Shown here: piece by piece, positions 35,135-42,632 of the stretch
Layout of the letters: each line of letters opens with the position of its first letter
Numbering within the stretch: position 1 is the stretch's first letter
DNA from: JAIXWP01 sp965247015
GTDB taxonomy: Bacteria > Bacteroidota > Bacteroidia > Flavobacteriales_D > Sanyastnellaceae
Reading direction: 5' to 3'
Assembly (NCBI GenBank): GCA_965247015.1
Contig: CBDFGG010000004.1
Location: 248,001 to 312,000 of the forward strand
Length of the DNA stretch: 64,000 bases
Program-made: the position numbers and the translations under genes
Notes under the pieces: generated by a model
The model's database searches: none
What the model saw: only the letters and a program-made list of their open reading frames with translations
What the model was told of the DNA's origin: nothing

Positions 35135-36949
35135 TCATCCAAAGTTCTGCATGTTCACTAAGGCCTTGTAAACCCCACTAGCATTAATCAATTCATCGTG
35201 TGTGCCTTGTTCAACGATTACTCCGTTCTGGATCACTACAATGCGATCAGCCTTTTGAATGGTGCTTAATCGGTGAGCAATCACTAGAGAAGTTCTGTTC
35301 TCCATTAATTTATTAATGGCATCCTGCACCAATTTTTCACTTTGTGTATCAAGAGCACTTGTAGCCTCATCCAAAATAAGAATTGGAGGATTTTTAAATA
35401 GTGCTCGTGCGATTGCAAGTCGCTGCTTTTGACCACCACTGAGCTTATTACCGCCTTCTCCTACAATGAAATCATATTGATTTTCTAACTTCAGAATAAA
35501 CTCCTCTGCGTTCGCAATTTTAGCAGCAGTTTCAACTCTTTCCATCTGCACTCCATTGCTTCCAAGACCTATGTTGTTTCTTACACTTTCGTTGAAAAGA
35601 ATACTGTCTTGCGAGACAAAGCCCATGTGACGACGAATGGACTCCGCTTTGTATTTCGTGATAGGAATTCCGTCAATTAAAACTTCTCCTGAAGTTGGAT
35701 CATAGAACCTCGCCAACAGGGATGCAATGGTAGATTTTCCACCTCCGCTTGCCCCAACCAAGGCAACAGTTTGTCCCTTTTTGATTTTCAAATCTATGCC
35801 CTTAATTACCTCTTTATCTTGATAACCAAATCGAACATTTCTAAACTCAATTTCTTCTTTGAATTCTTCTAAGTCAATTGCTCCGTTCTCATCAGAAACT
35901 GTTTCAGGGGCATTCAAAACTTCATTAATACGAACCAATGAAACGTGTCCTTTGCTGATCTTGAATATGGCGTCAGATAAAGCTCGTGCAGGAGGAATGA
36001 TCTGAGAGAATACTACCAAATAATAAATCAATAATTCGCCCTCCATTTCGCGCGCGATCACCACACTACCACCGAAATAGAGAATGACAGAAATGACGGA
36101 TAAAGCAATGAATTCACTCATCGGTGAGCTCAAGTATTCTCTTCTGTACAGCTTGTGCATCAAGCGATAGAAGAAATCATTATTTCGATCAAAACGATTT
36201 TTGAATTGCTTTTCTGCATTGAAAACTTTAATAATTCGAATACCAGCAAGCGTTTCATCAATGATAGAAGTTAGATCACTCATACTTCCCTTACCACGCT
36301 TCGCGGCATTTTTCAAACTCTTTGCGATCACCGAAATTAGAAATCCACTGACAGGTAAAAATATCAATGCGAAGATGGTCAGTTTCCAGCTAATCAAAAA
36401 CAATGTCACCAACATCGAAATGATGAGGATAGGTGATTTAATCACCGCTTCAATTGCACCAATCACAGAAAATTCTATCTCCGTAACATCATTCGACATA
36501 CGCGAAATGATATCTCCCTTTCTTTCATTTGAAAAATATGACATCGATAAACGTAAAATCTTTGCATACATGTTTTCGCGAAGATCTCTGCTCACGGCAG
36601 TTCTAATTTTCGCGATACTCAGCATGCTTAAGTATCCTACAATATTTTTTAGAAGGGCTAGTAGAACAATCGTTAAGCACATCCACATCAATGCTCGACC
36701 TTGACCATTGTCTTCGATGTATTCAAATAATTGAACATTCAAATCGTACCACAAGTGAGCTACAAGGCCGGCGGTATCTGCCGGCGGTGTTGGCGCTTTA
36801 TCGGTACCAAACAAAATCTTCAAGAATGGAACCAACGCTCCGAATGTGAACAATGAAAAGATCGCATTCAAAATGTTGAATACGAAGTTCGATACCAAAT
36901 CACTTTTGTATGGGCTGACTAACCGAAATATGTCGCGGAATTTATTCAT
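35135..36949 (-). CDS. ABC exporter, fused permease and ATPase (MsbA-like)
   Basis: 604-residue half-transporter: six membrane helices (about 20-330) and a C-terminal nucleotide-binding domain. The ATPase has Walker A GASGGGKST, Q-loop FVSQDSILF, signature KLSGGQKQRLAIARAL, Walker B ILILDEATSALD and the H-loop IAHRLST. The layout is that of the MsbA/lipid-A or multidrug export group; Bacteroidota have several such genes and the substrate cannot be read from the sequence. A homodimer is expected. It lies 3 bp downstream of purB on the same strand, so it is probably co-transcribed. Confidence 0.93.
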   Translation of the reverse strand: MNKFRDIFRLVSPYKSDLVSNFVFNILNAIFSLFTFGALVPFLKILFGTDKAPTPPADTAGLVAHLWYDLNVQLFEYIEDNGQGRALMWMCLTIVLLALLKNIVGYLSMLSIAKIRTAVSRDLRENMYAKILRLSMSYFSNERKGDIISRMSNDVTEIEFSVIGAIEAVIKSPILIISMLVTLFLISWKLTIFALIFLPVSGFLISVIAKSLKNAAKRGKGSMSDLTSIIDETLAGIRIIKVFNAEKQFKNRFDRNNDFFYRLMHKLYRREYLSSPMSEFIALSVISVILYFGGSVVIAREMEGELLIYYLVVFSQIIPPARALSDAIFKISKGHVSLVRINEVLNAPETVSDENGAIDLEEFKEEIEFRNVRFGYQDKEVIKGIDLKIKKGQTVALVGASGGGKSTIASLLARFYDPTSGEVLIDGIPITKYKAESIRRHMGFVSQDSILFNESVRNNIGLGSNGVQMERVETAAKIANAEEFILKLENQYDFIVGEGGNKLSGGQKQRLAIARALFKNPPILILDEATSALDTQSEKLVQDAINKLMENRTSLVIAHRLSTIQKADRIVVIQNGVIVEQGTHDELINASGVYKALVNMQNFG

Positions 36950-36952
36950 GAA

Positions 36953-38332
36953 TTATTGCGGTAGTTCCGATGTCAACATATCAATACCTGTATAATTTGA
37001 AGGAGTAATCACTCTGAGTTCAGCCTTCACCTTTTCATCCACAGCTAGTGTTTCAATGAACTCTTGAATATCTTTATGTTCAATGGATGCCTTACCTCTC
37101 GTGAGTGCTTTTAATGCCTCGTAAGGTTCTGGATACATCTCTCTTCTTAAGATCGTTTGAATAGCCTCAGCAACCACGGCCCAGTTGTTTTCAAGATCTC
37201 TCTTCAAAGCACTCTCATTCAACAAGAGTTTTCCCAATCCCTTTTCGATGGAATTCAAAGCAATGATGGTATGCGACATTGGCACACCAATATTTCTTAG
37301 CACTGTGCTGTCCGTCAAATCACGTTGCAATCTGCTTACCGGCAGCTTCGATGCGAAGTGCTCGAGCAATGCGTTGGCAACACCTAGATTACCTTCAGCA
37401 TTTTCAAAATCGATGGGATTTACTTTATGCGGCATAGCAGATGAACCTACTTCACCTTCTTTAGTCTTTTGCTTAAAGTAATCCATAGAAACGTATGTCC
37501 AAATATCTCGGCACAAGTCTATGAGAATGGTGTTCGTTCTTTTGATTGCATCAAAAGAGGCTGCGAGATTATCATAGTGCTCAATCTGAGTGGTAATCTT
37601 CGAGCGCTTCAATTCTAATTTATCCGCTAAAAATTTATTCGCAAAGTCCACCCAATCGATTTGTGGATAAGCCACGTGATGCGCATTGAAATTACCTGTA
37701 GCGCCGCCAAATTTTGCAGAATATGGTGTTTCTTCCAATCTCTCTAATTGCTCGTCTAGGCGCTCTACAAACACATAAATTTCTTTACCTAGTTTCGTTG
37801 GAGATGCTGGTTGACCGTGGGTTCTAGCCAACATCGATTGGTCTTTCCAATCAGTTGAGAGATTGACTAATTTTTCAATGATTCGATCAACAGCAGGGAT
37901 GTATGACTCTTCCACCGCATCTCTAAAAGAAGCCGGAATTGCAGTGTTATTGATGTCTTGAGATGTCAATCCAAAATGGATAAACTCTTTGTATTTCGAC
38001 AACTCCAAACGATCAAATTCCTTTTTGATGAAATACTCCACTGCCTTCACATCATGATTCGTGACCTTTTCTAAGTCCTTTATAGCAATAGCATCAGCCT
38101 CTGAAAGCGTCCAATATATTTTTCTTAATTCTGGAAAAACAGACGCGGGCACATCTTTCAATTGTTCCAATGGGATTTCACAAAGAGCAATGAAATACTC
38201 AATTTCCACCCACACACGGTATTTAATCAATGCAAATTCACTGAAATACCCAGCCAACTGTTCAGTTTGCTTTCTGTAACGCCCATCTACAGGGGAAATC
38301 GCTGTTAAAGGAGTCAACTCCATTTTTTCCAA
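36953..38332 (-). CDS. purB: Adenylosuccinate lyase
   Basis: Splits SAICAR and adenylosuccinate with release of fumarate, acting twice in purine synthesis. 459 residues. It contains TPLTAISPVDGRYR at the start, the catalytic regions KEFIHFGLTSQDINNTA and MLARTHGQPASPTKLGKE, and the fumarase/aspartase signature GSSAMPHKVNPIDFENAEGN with the mobile catalytic serine loop. The length matches E. coli-type PurB. A -7 box TATTTTTG lies about 20 bp before the ATG; the ABC exporter gene follows after 3 bp. The MBL hydrolase gene diverges from it. Confidence 0.97.
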   Translation of the reverse strand: MEKMELTPLTAISPVDGRYRKQTEQLAGYFSEFALIKYRVWVEIEYFIALCEIPLEQLKDVPASVFPELRKIYWTLSEADAIAIKDLEKVTNHDVKAVEYFIKKEFDRLELSKYKEFIHFGLTSQDINNTAIPASFRDAVEESYIPAVDRIIEKLVNLSTDWKDQSMLARTHGQPASPTKLGKEIYVFVERLDEQLERLEETPYSAKFGGATGNFNAHHVAYPQIDWVDFANKFLADKLELKRSKITTQIEHYDNLAASFDAIKRTNTILIDLCRDIWTYVSMDYFKQKTKEGEVGSSAMPHKVNPIDFENAEGNLGVANALLEHFASKLPVSRLQRDLTDSTVLRNIGVPMSHTIIALNSIEKGLGKLLLNESALKRDLENNWAVVAEAIQTILRREMYPEPYEALKALTRGKASIEHKDIQEFIETLAVDEKVKAELRVITPSNYTGIDMLTSELPQ

Positions 38333-38348
38333 AATATTAATATGCCGG

Positions 38349-38356
38349 CAAAAATA
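38349..38356 (-). promoter_or_regulatory. -7 box of purB
   Basis: The minus strand reads TATTTTTG, an exact TAnnTTTG match, 16 bp before ATG 38332. Confidence 0.5.
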
Positions 38357-38410
38357 CGAATTACCGAGTTGTAGATTGCTTTACATTCGTACCGAAGAAA
38401 CTTATTTGTT

Positions 38411-39262
38411 ATGAAATTACACACAGTAAACACAGGCTTTTTCAAATTGGATGGTGGTGCAATGTTTGGCGTTGTTCCAAAATCAATTTGGCAAAAAACA
38501 AATCCTGCGGATGAAAACAACATGTGTACATGGGCGATGCGAAGCCTGCTCATCGAAGACGGCAATCGTCTAATCCTAGTAGATACTGGGATTGGCAACA
38601 AGCAAAGTGAAAAGTTCTTCAGTCATTATTATTTGCATGGAAATGATTCGCTCGATTCAAACTTGAACAAACTTGGGTTTAAAAGAGAAGATATTACCGA
38701 TGTATTTCTAACGCATTTGCATTTCGACCATTGTGGCGGTGCCATTGAGTTTGACGCTTCGAAAGAAGCTTTCAGACCGGCGTTTTCAAATGCTACTTTC
38801 TGGACGAATGAGCGTCACTGGCAGTGGGCAACAATCCCCAATGCTAGAGAAAAGGCAAGCTTTCTCTCCGAAAACATCCTTCCCATTCAAGAAAGCGGAC
38901 AATTAAAATACGTCAATAGAGTCGCTGACAAAATGGATGCATCAGAACTCGGCTTTGGAATCACGTTCGTTGACGGTCATACAGACAGCATGATGATTCC
39001 TCGCATTCAGTACAAAGGAAAAACGATTTGTTTTATGGCTGATCTACTTCCAAGCACAGGACACATTCCTCTTCCATATGTGATGGGCTATGACACGCGT
39101 CCTCTCATTACCCTTGAAGAGAAAGGAAAATTCTTGAAAGAAGCTGCAGACAATGGATACGTGCTCGTACTAGAGCATGATAGTGTCAATGAGTGCTGCA
39201 CGGTGACAAACACAGAAAAAGGAATAAAGCTGGACAAAGTTTTCCGACTAGATGAAATCTAG
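38411..39262 (+). CDS. MBL-fold metallo-hydrolase
   Basis: 283 residues. Metal site FLTHLHFDHCGG (HxHxDH motif), further ligands in FVDGHTDSM and in LEHD near the end, and MADLLPSTGHI contributing the bridging aspartate. This is the lactonase/quorum-quenching-like branch of the beta-lactamase superfamily, with an N-terminal VNTGFFKLDGGAMFGVVPKS typical of these enzymes. There is no signal peptide, so it is cytoplasmic. Substrate not assignable. It diverges from purB and abuts the convergent gene at 39263. Confidence 0.9.
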   Translation: MKLHTVNTGFFKLDGGAMFGVVPKSIWQKTNPADENNMCTWAMRSLLIEDGNRLILVDTGIGNKQSEKFFSHYYLHGNDSLDSNLNKLGFKREDITDVFLTHLHFDHCGGAIEFDASKEAFRPAFSNATFWTNERHWQWATIPNAREKASFLSENILPIQESGQLKYVNRVADKMDASELGFGITFVDGHTDSMMIPRIQYKGKTICFMADLLPSTGHIPLPYVMGYDTRPLITLEEKGKFLKEAADNGYVLVLEHDSVNECCTVTNTEKGIKLDKVFRLDEI

Positions 39263-40753
39263 TTAGAACGGATTAACGCGTTGTTCCTTCACACGGTCTT
39301 TTGGAGGTGTGTAGTTCGGGTTCTGTTTGGTGTCTGGATCATAGTCAAACAAACGATTGTCTTTAATAATCGTGTCAACGTAAGTAGGCACCATTTCCTC
39401 CCATCCTGAATATCCGTTTTTAATCATATCCAATACATCCTTCGAGTAAATATCGATCACATCAGGATTATAATCTTCAATATCCATTAAGCGCTTGTTG
39501 TAACACAAGTAATCAAATAATGGCTTCAAGCGTGGGTGAATTGGACAGTTTTTCGAAGTGATCATTTGCCCTGTTTCACTATCCTTCCACGGGTACAAAT
39601 AAATTTTCAAATCTCGGCTAAATAGAATTCCGAATGCCTCTAGAATTCCGCCATTGATATCTCTATAATATTTTTCGTTGAATAACTCCATGAGCATATT
39701 CGCGCCCATGATGATACCCATTCTCTTCGAAGTATATTTTGAAAAATATTCAACCAGTTTATAATATTTCGAATAGTTGGATACAAGCACTGTTTGACCC
39801 AATGAGCAAAGAATATCTGCTCTATCCAAAAAGTCTTGCTCATCGATATCTCCTGATGCGCGAAGATTATTCAAAGTGATCTCAAATAAAACTTGAATAT
39901 CATCTTGAACTACACGATGCTCTTTTTCGAAGAGCTTCATGCCTTTCATGATCATATCAATATTCACTTTGGTTACCGGTCTGAAACTACCGCGAATGGC
40001 TAAAATATTCTTCTTGTAAAGCACATCAGCTGCCTGAAGATTTCTACCGTCGGGTGAGAAAATAACAGCATCCGTCATTCCATTTTTCACCAACTGAAGA
40101 GAAAGCAAACGATTATCAACATTGTCAAAATCAGGACCCGTCATTTGGATCATGTCAATCTCCACTTGATCTCGTCCGATTTCATCATACAGACTCAAAA
40201 GAAGTTCTTTTGGCTTATTGTAAAAAAAGTAGCAACCATACAAAAGATTTACACCCAATATTCCAACCGAGGCCTGCTGCAGCAATGCATCCGGCTCGTG
40301 AAGTCGTGCGTGAATGATCACCACATTCGGCTCTTTGTTTGGATCTGTTTGGAATTTCACCCCCATCCAACCATGGCCTTGTACTGTTTTGGAATAGTTG
40401 ATGGTTGCGAACGTATCAGCGAATGAAAAGAATTTTTTATTCGAATGATCTTTGCGATTCAATCTCACTTCCATGAGTTTGTACTCGTGGTTGAGCATAT
40501 TTACCAAGCGAGGCTTACACACGTAACGTCCCTTTTCCTCCTTGCCATAAATCGCGTCACTGAAATCCTTGTCGTAAGCACTCATGGCTTTTGCAATGGT
40601 GCCGCTGGCACCACCTGCTCGAAAGAAGTGTCGAACGACCTCTTGACCCGCACCAATCTCGGCAAATGTCCCATAAATCTCTGGGTTGAGATTGATGCGA
40701 AGTGCTTTTTGACTTGCTGATAAGATAACTCTTTCTAATTCCACGATGCTCAC
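39263..40753 (-). CDS. Conserved protein of about 496 residues, family not recognised
   Basis: A soluble protein with no signal peptide or membrane helix, mixed alpha/beta composition and even codon use, so it looks like a real cytoplasmic enzyme or scaffold. Motifs include YGTFAEIGAGQEVVRHFFRAGG at the start, TVQGHGWMGVKFQ, VIIHARLHEPDAL, MTGPDFDNVDNRLLSLQL, and MGIIMGANMLMELF. I do not recognise the fold. The start codon is GTG at 40753. A -7 box TACTTTTG lies 15 bp upstream. It converges on the MBL hydrolase gene with no gap. A GAGQ/RAGGASG-rich start suggests nucleotide binding, but there is no proper Walker or Rossmann motif. Confidence 0.75.
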   Translation of the reverse strand: MSIVELERVILSASQKALRINLNPEIYGTFAEIGAGQEVVRHFFRAGGASGTIAKAMSAYDKDFSDAIYGKEEKGRYVCKPRLVNMLNHEYKLMEVRLNRKDHSNKKFFSFADTFATINYSKTVQGHGWMGVKFQTDPNKEPNVVIIHARLHEPDALLQQASVGILGVNLLYGCYFFYNKPKELLLSLYDEIGRDQVEIDMIQMTGPDFDNVDNRLLSLQLVKNGMTDAVIFSPDGRNLQAADVLYKKNILAIRGSFRPVTKVNIDMIMKGMKLFEKEHRVVQDDIQVLFEITLNNLRASGDIDEQDFLDRADILCSLGQTVLVSNYSKYYKLVEYFSKYTSKRMGIIMGANMLMELFNEKYYRDINGGILEAFGILFSRDLKIYLYPWKDSETGQMITSKNCPIHPRLKPLFDYLCYNKRLMDIEDYNPDVIDIYSKDVLDMIKNGYSGWEEMVPTYVDTIIKDNRLFDYDPDTKQNPNYTPPKDRVKEQRVNPF

Positions 40754-40767
40754 CTTTTATTGTGTGA

Positions 40768-40775
40768 CAAAAGTA
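40768..40775 (-). promoter_or_regulatory. -7 box of the 496-residue protein gene
   Basis: The minus strand reads TACTTTTG, an exact TAnnTTTG match, 14 bp before the GTG start at 40753. Confidence 0.5.
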
Positions 40776-40846
40776 ACGATTAATCCACCCGCTAGTTGTG
40801 TATCGTTATCAGTTGTTTACAAGCGAATGAGGAAAAGTCCCCACCA

Positions 40847-41356
40847 CTATTTTGACTCTACAATTTTTTGGAGCTGTTCGATAGCAACGAGCGTTGCCGG
40901 GCAGCGATGAAGATTCGCTGTATAAACCTCGATTTGATCTTTAAAATCCTTTCTGTACAAGTGAGGGAAAGTGGCACAATCATGTGGTCTCAACTCATAG
41001 ACAGTGCACAGACCATTCGCCACATCAAAGAATTGACAGGGCGTTGATGCATTCATAATGTCACCCGTTGATTCCTCAGTGTATAACCACTTATCGTAAA
41101 ACTCGGTGTAGGTCATACCCAATCGCGCAGCCAATTTCTTGACTTCTGATTTCTTCCACGTCGGGGTCATGGTCATGCAACAATTGCCACATTTCTGACA
41201 ATCAATTTGCTTCCAAGCCTCTGCCTCTGCGGCTTTGGTGTACTTATTAAGTTGAGGAATATTCTTCTTGACTAGCTTTTTGAGAAAAGCTGTGAGCACT
41301 TTTTTCTTTCGATAAGCTCTATTTCGATATGTCGCTACGTTAATCTTATCGTTCAT
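40847..41356 (-). CDS. YkgJ-family cysteine-cluster protein
   Basis: 169 residues. The cluster runs CQKCGNCCMTMTP (about 53-65), then TPCQFFDVANGLCTVYELRPHDCATFP, giving the C-x2-C-x2-CC and later C, C, C pattern of the YkgJ/zinc- or iron-chelating Fli-B-like family. It probably binds a Zn or Fe-S cofactor; function unknown. The start at 41356 lies 21 bp after the predicted end of the SRP RNA on the same strand, so it may share its promoter or lie beyond its terminator. Confidence 0.88.
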   Translation of the reverse strand: MNDKINVATYRNRAYRKKKVLTAFLKKLVKKNIPQLNKYTKAAEAEAWKQIDCQKCGNCCMTMTPTWKKSEVKKLAARLGMTYTEFYDKWLYTEESTGDIMNASTPCQFFDVANGLCTVYELRPHDCATFPHLYRKDFKDQIEVYTANLHRCPATLVAIEQLQKIVESK

Positions 41357-41377
41357 ACGAGAAAAGAAAAAAAGTAA

Positions 41378-41477
41378 AAGGCAAGCCCCTTATATCGCAC
41401 CGCTACAACCACCTGCCTTTGCTGCCTTCCGACCCTGGAGGATTGGGCGGGAGCTGGTCGTATAAGACTTGCCTTTC
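41378..41477 (-). ncRNA. ffs: Small signal recognition particle RNA (4.5S, ffs)
   Basis: The minus strand holds a 100-nt RNA-like block closed by inverted ends (AAAGGCAAG / CTTGCCTTT). Near its tip it has the SRP RNA core AGGGTCGGAAGGCAGCA, with the GGAA tetraloop and the asymmetric loop that binds Ffh, followed by AGGCAGGTGGTTGTAGC. The size is that of a small bacterial SRP RNA. The 3' end is followed on the minus strand by TTTACTTTTTTTC, a fair terminator tail. Upstream, a -7-like TACATTCG lies about 10 bp before the 5' end. The ends are estimates from the stem. Confidence 0.88.
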
Positions 41478-41560
41478 GGGCGCGAATGTAGAGTACTTTT
41501 TTCAAATATCGAAAGTTTAATATTTATATCCTTTTAAATATTATTCTTGCACATCGCGTA

Positions 41561-41568
41561 TACCTTTG
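41561..41568 (+). promoter_or_regulatory. -7 box of the glycosyltransferase gene
   Basis: TACCTTTG, exact TAnnTTTG match, 46 bp before ATG 41615. No convincing -33 element is seen. Confidence 0.5.
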
Positions 41569-41614
41569 CTGAAAAGCATGTTAAAGCAGCTTTGCACCAT
41601 CATTTTTTTCTATT

Positions 41615-42565
41615 ATGACAGATGTCTCCATTGTAATACCGTTGCTAAACGAAGCAGAATCCCTTCCCGAACTGCATAGCTGGATTAAGAAAGTAATGAA
41701 CGATCATCAACTTTCTTATGAGGTTATTTTCATAGACGATGGTTCTACAGACGAGTCATGGAAAGTCATTAGCAATCTGAAGAAATCTGACGGTGCAGTA
41801 AAAGCAATTCGCTTTCAACGCAACTATGGAAAGAGCGCAGCTCTTCATGTAGGTTTTGACATGGCAGCAGGAGAAGTTGTTGTAACAATGGATGCAGATC
41901 TTCAAGACTCTCCGGATGAAATTCCGGAAATGCGCAGAATGATTCTCGAAGATGGTTATGATCTCGTGAGCGGCTGGAAAAAGAAAAGATACGACCCGAT
42001 TTCTAAAACGATTCCTACGAAACTTTTCAATTGGACCACCCGCAAAATGAGCGGTATCTACCTGCACGATTTCAATTGTGGACTCAAGGCCTACAGAAGT
42101 AACGTAATAAAAGCTTTAGAAATCTTTGGTGAAATGCATCGCTATATCCCTGTAATGGCGAAGAAAGAAGGATTCCAGAGAATCGGCGAAAAAGTAGTAG
42201 AGCACAGAGCTAGAAAATATGGCACTTCTAAATTTGGCTTAGAGCGATTCATCAATGGTTTCCTTGACCTTCTCACTATAACATTCATTTCTCGATTCGG
42301 GAAAAAGCCAATGCACTTCTTCGGGTCATTGGGACTGCTAATGTTCATCGTAGGTCTTGGAGCATTTACATGGATTGGTGGCAATAAACTATGGGCCCTA
42401 TTGAATGATTCATATGAGAAGAATATTGCCGATCAATCGATATTCTACATTGCTCTAACAGCAATGATTATCGGAAGTCAGTTCTTCTTAGCAGGATTTA
42501 TCGGCGAACTCATCGCCCGCAACTCCGCTAAGCGCAACGACTACAAGATTTCAGAAACGATATAA
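41615..42565 (+). CDS. Family 2 glycosyltransferase with two C-terminal membrane helices
   Basis: 316 residues. The GT-A domain starts SIVIPLLNEAESLPEL, with the donor-binding IDDGSTDESW and the metal motif MDADLQDSPDEI, and continues to about residue 230. Two membrane helices follow (about 235-255 and 272-300). This is the dolichol-phosphate mannose synthase/ArnC/GtrB-like layout, in which a sugar is passed from a nucleotide donor to a polyprenyl phosphate on the cytoplasmic face. The sugar is unknown. It is a single gene with a -7 box upstream and a bidirectional terminator after it. Confidence 0.93.
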   Translation: MTDVSIVIPLLNEAESLPELHSWIKKVMNDHQLSYEVIFIDDGSTDESWKVISNLKKSDGAVKAIRFQRNYGKSAALHVGFDMAAGEVVVTMDADLQDSPDEIPEMRRMILEDGYDLVSGWKKKRYDPISKTIPTKLFNWTTRKMSGIYLHDFNCGLKAYRSNVIKALEIFGEMHRYIPVMAKKEGFQRIGEKVVEHRARKYGTSKFGLERFINGFLDLLTITFISRFGKKPMHFFGSLGLLMFIVGLGAFTWIGGNKLWALLNDSYEKNIADQSIFYIALTAMIIGSQFFLAGFIGELIARNSAKRNDYKISETI

Positions 42566-42582
42566 CCAATTATTATAAAAAT

Positions 42583-42610
42583 AAAAAAGGCGGTCAAGAC
42601 CGCCTTTTTT
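42583..42610. terminator. Bidirectional terminator between the glycosyltransferase and DGSC-repeat genes
   Basis: AAAAAAGGCGGTC / GACCGCCTTTTTT, a near-perfect inverted repeat with a 2-nt centre; works for both convergent genes. Confidence 0.92.
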
Positions 42611-42632
42611 ATTTGATATCATTTTATCAAGT

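Noticed and set aside
36201..36704. 167-codon plus-strand frame inside the ABC exporter gene
   Set aside because: Opposite-strand shadow of the membrane domain; no family feature.
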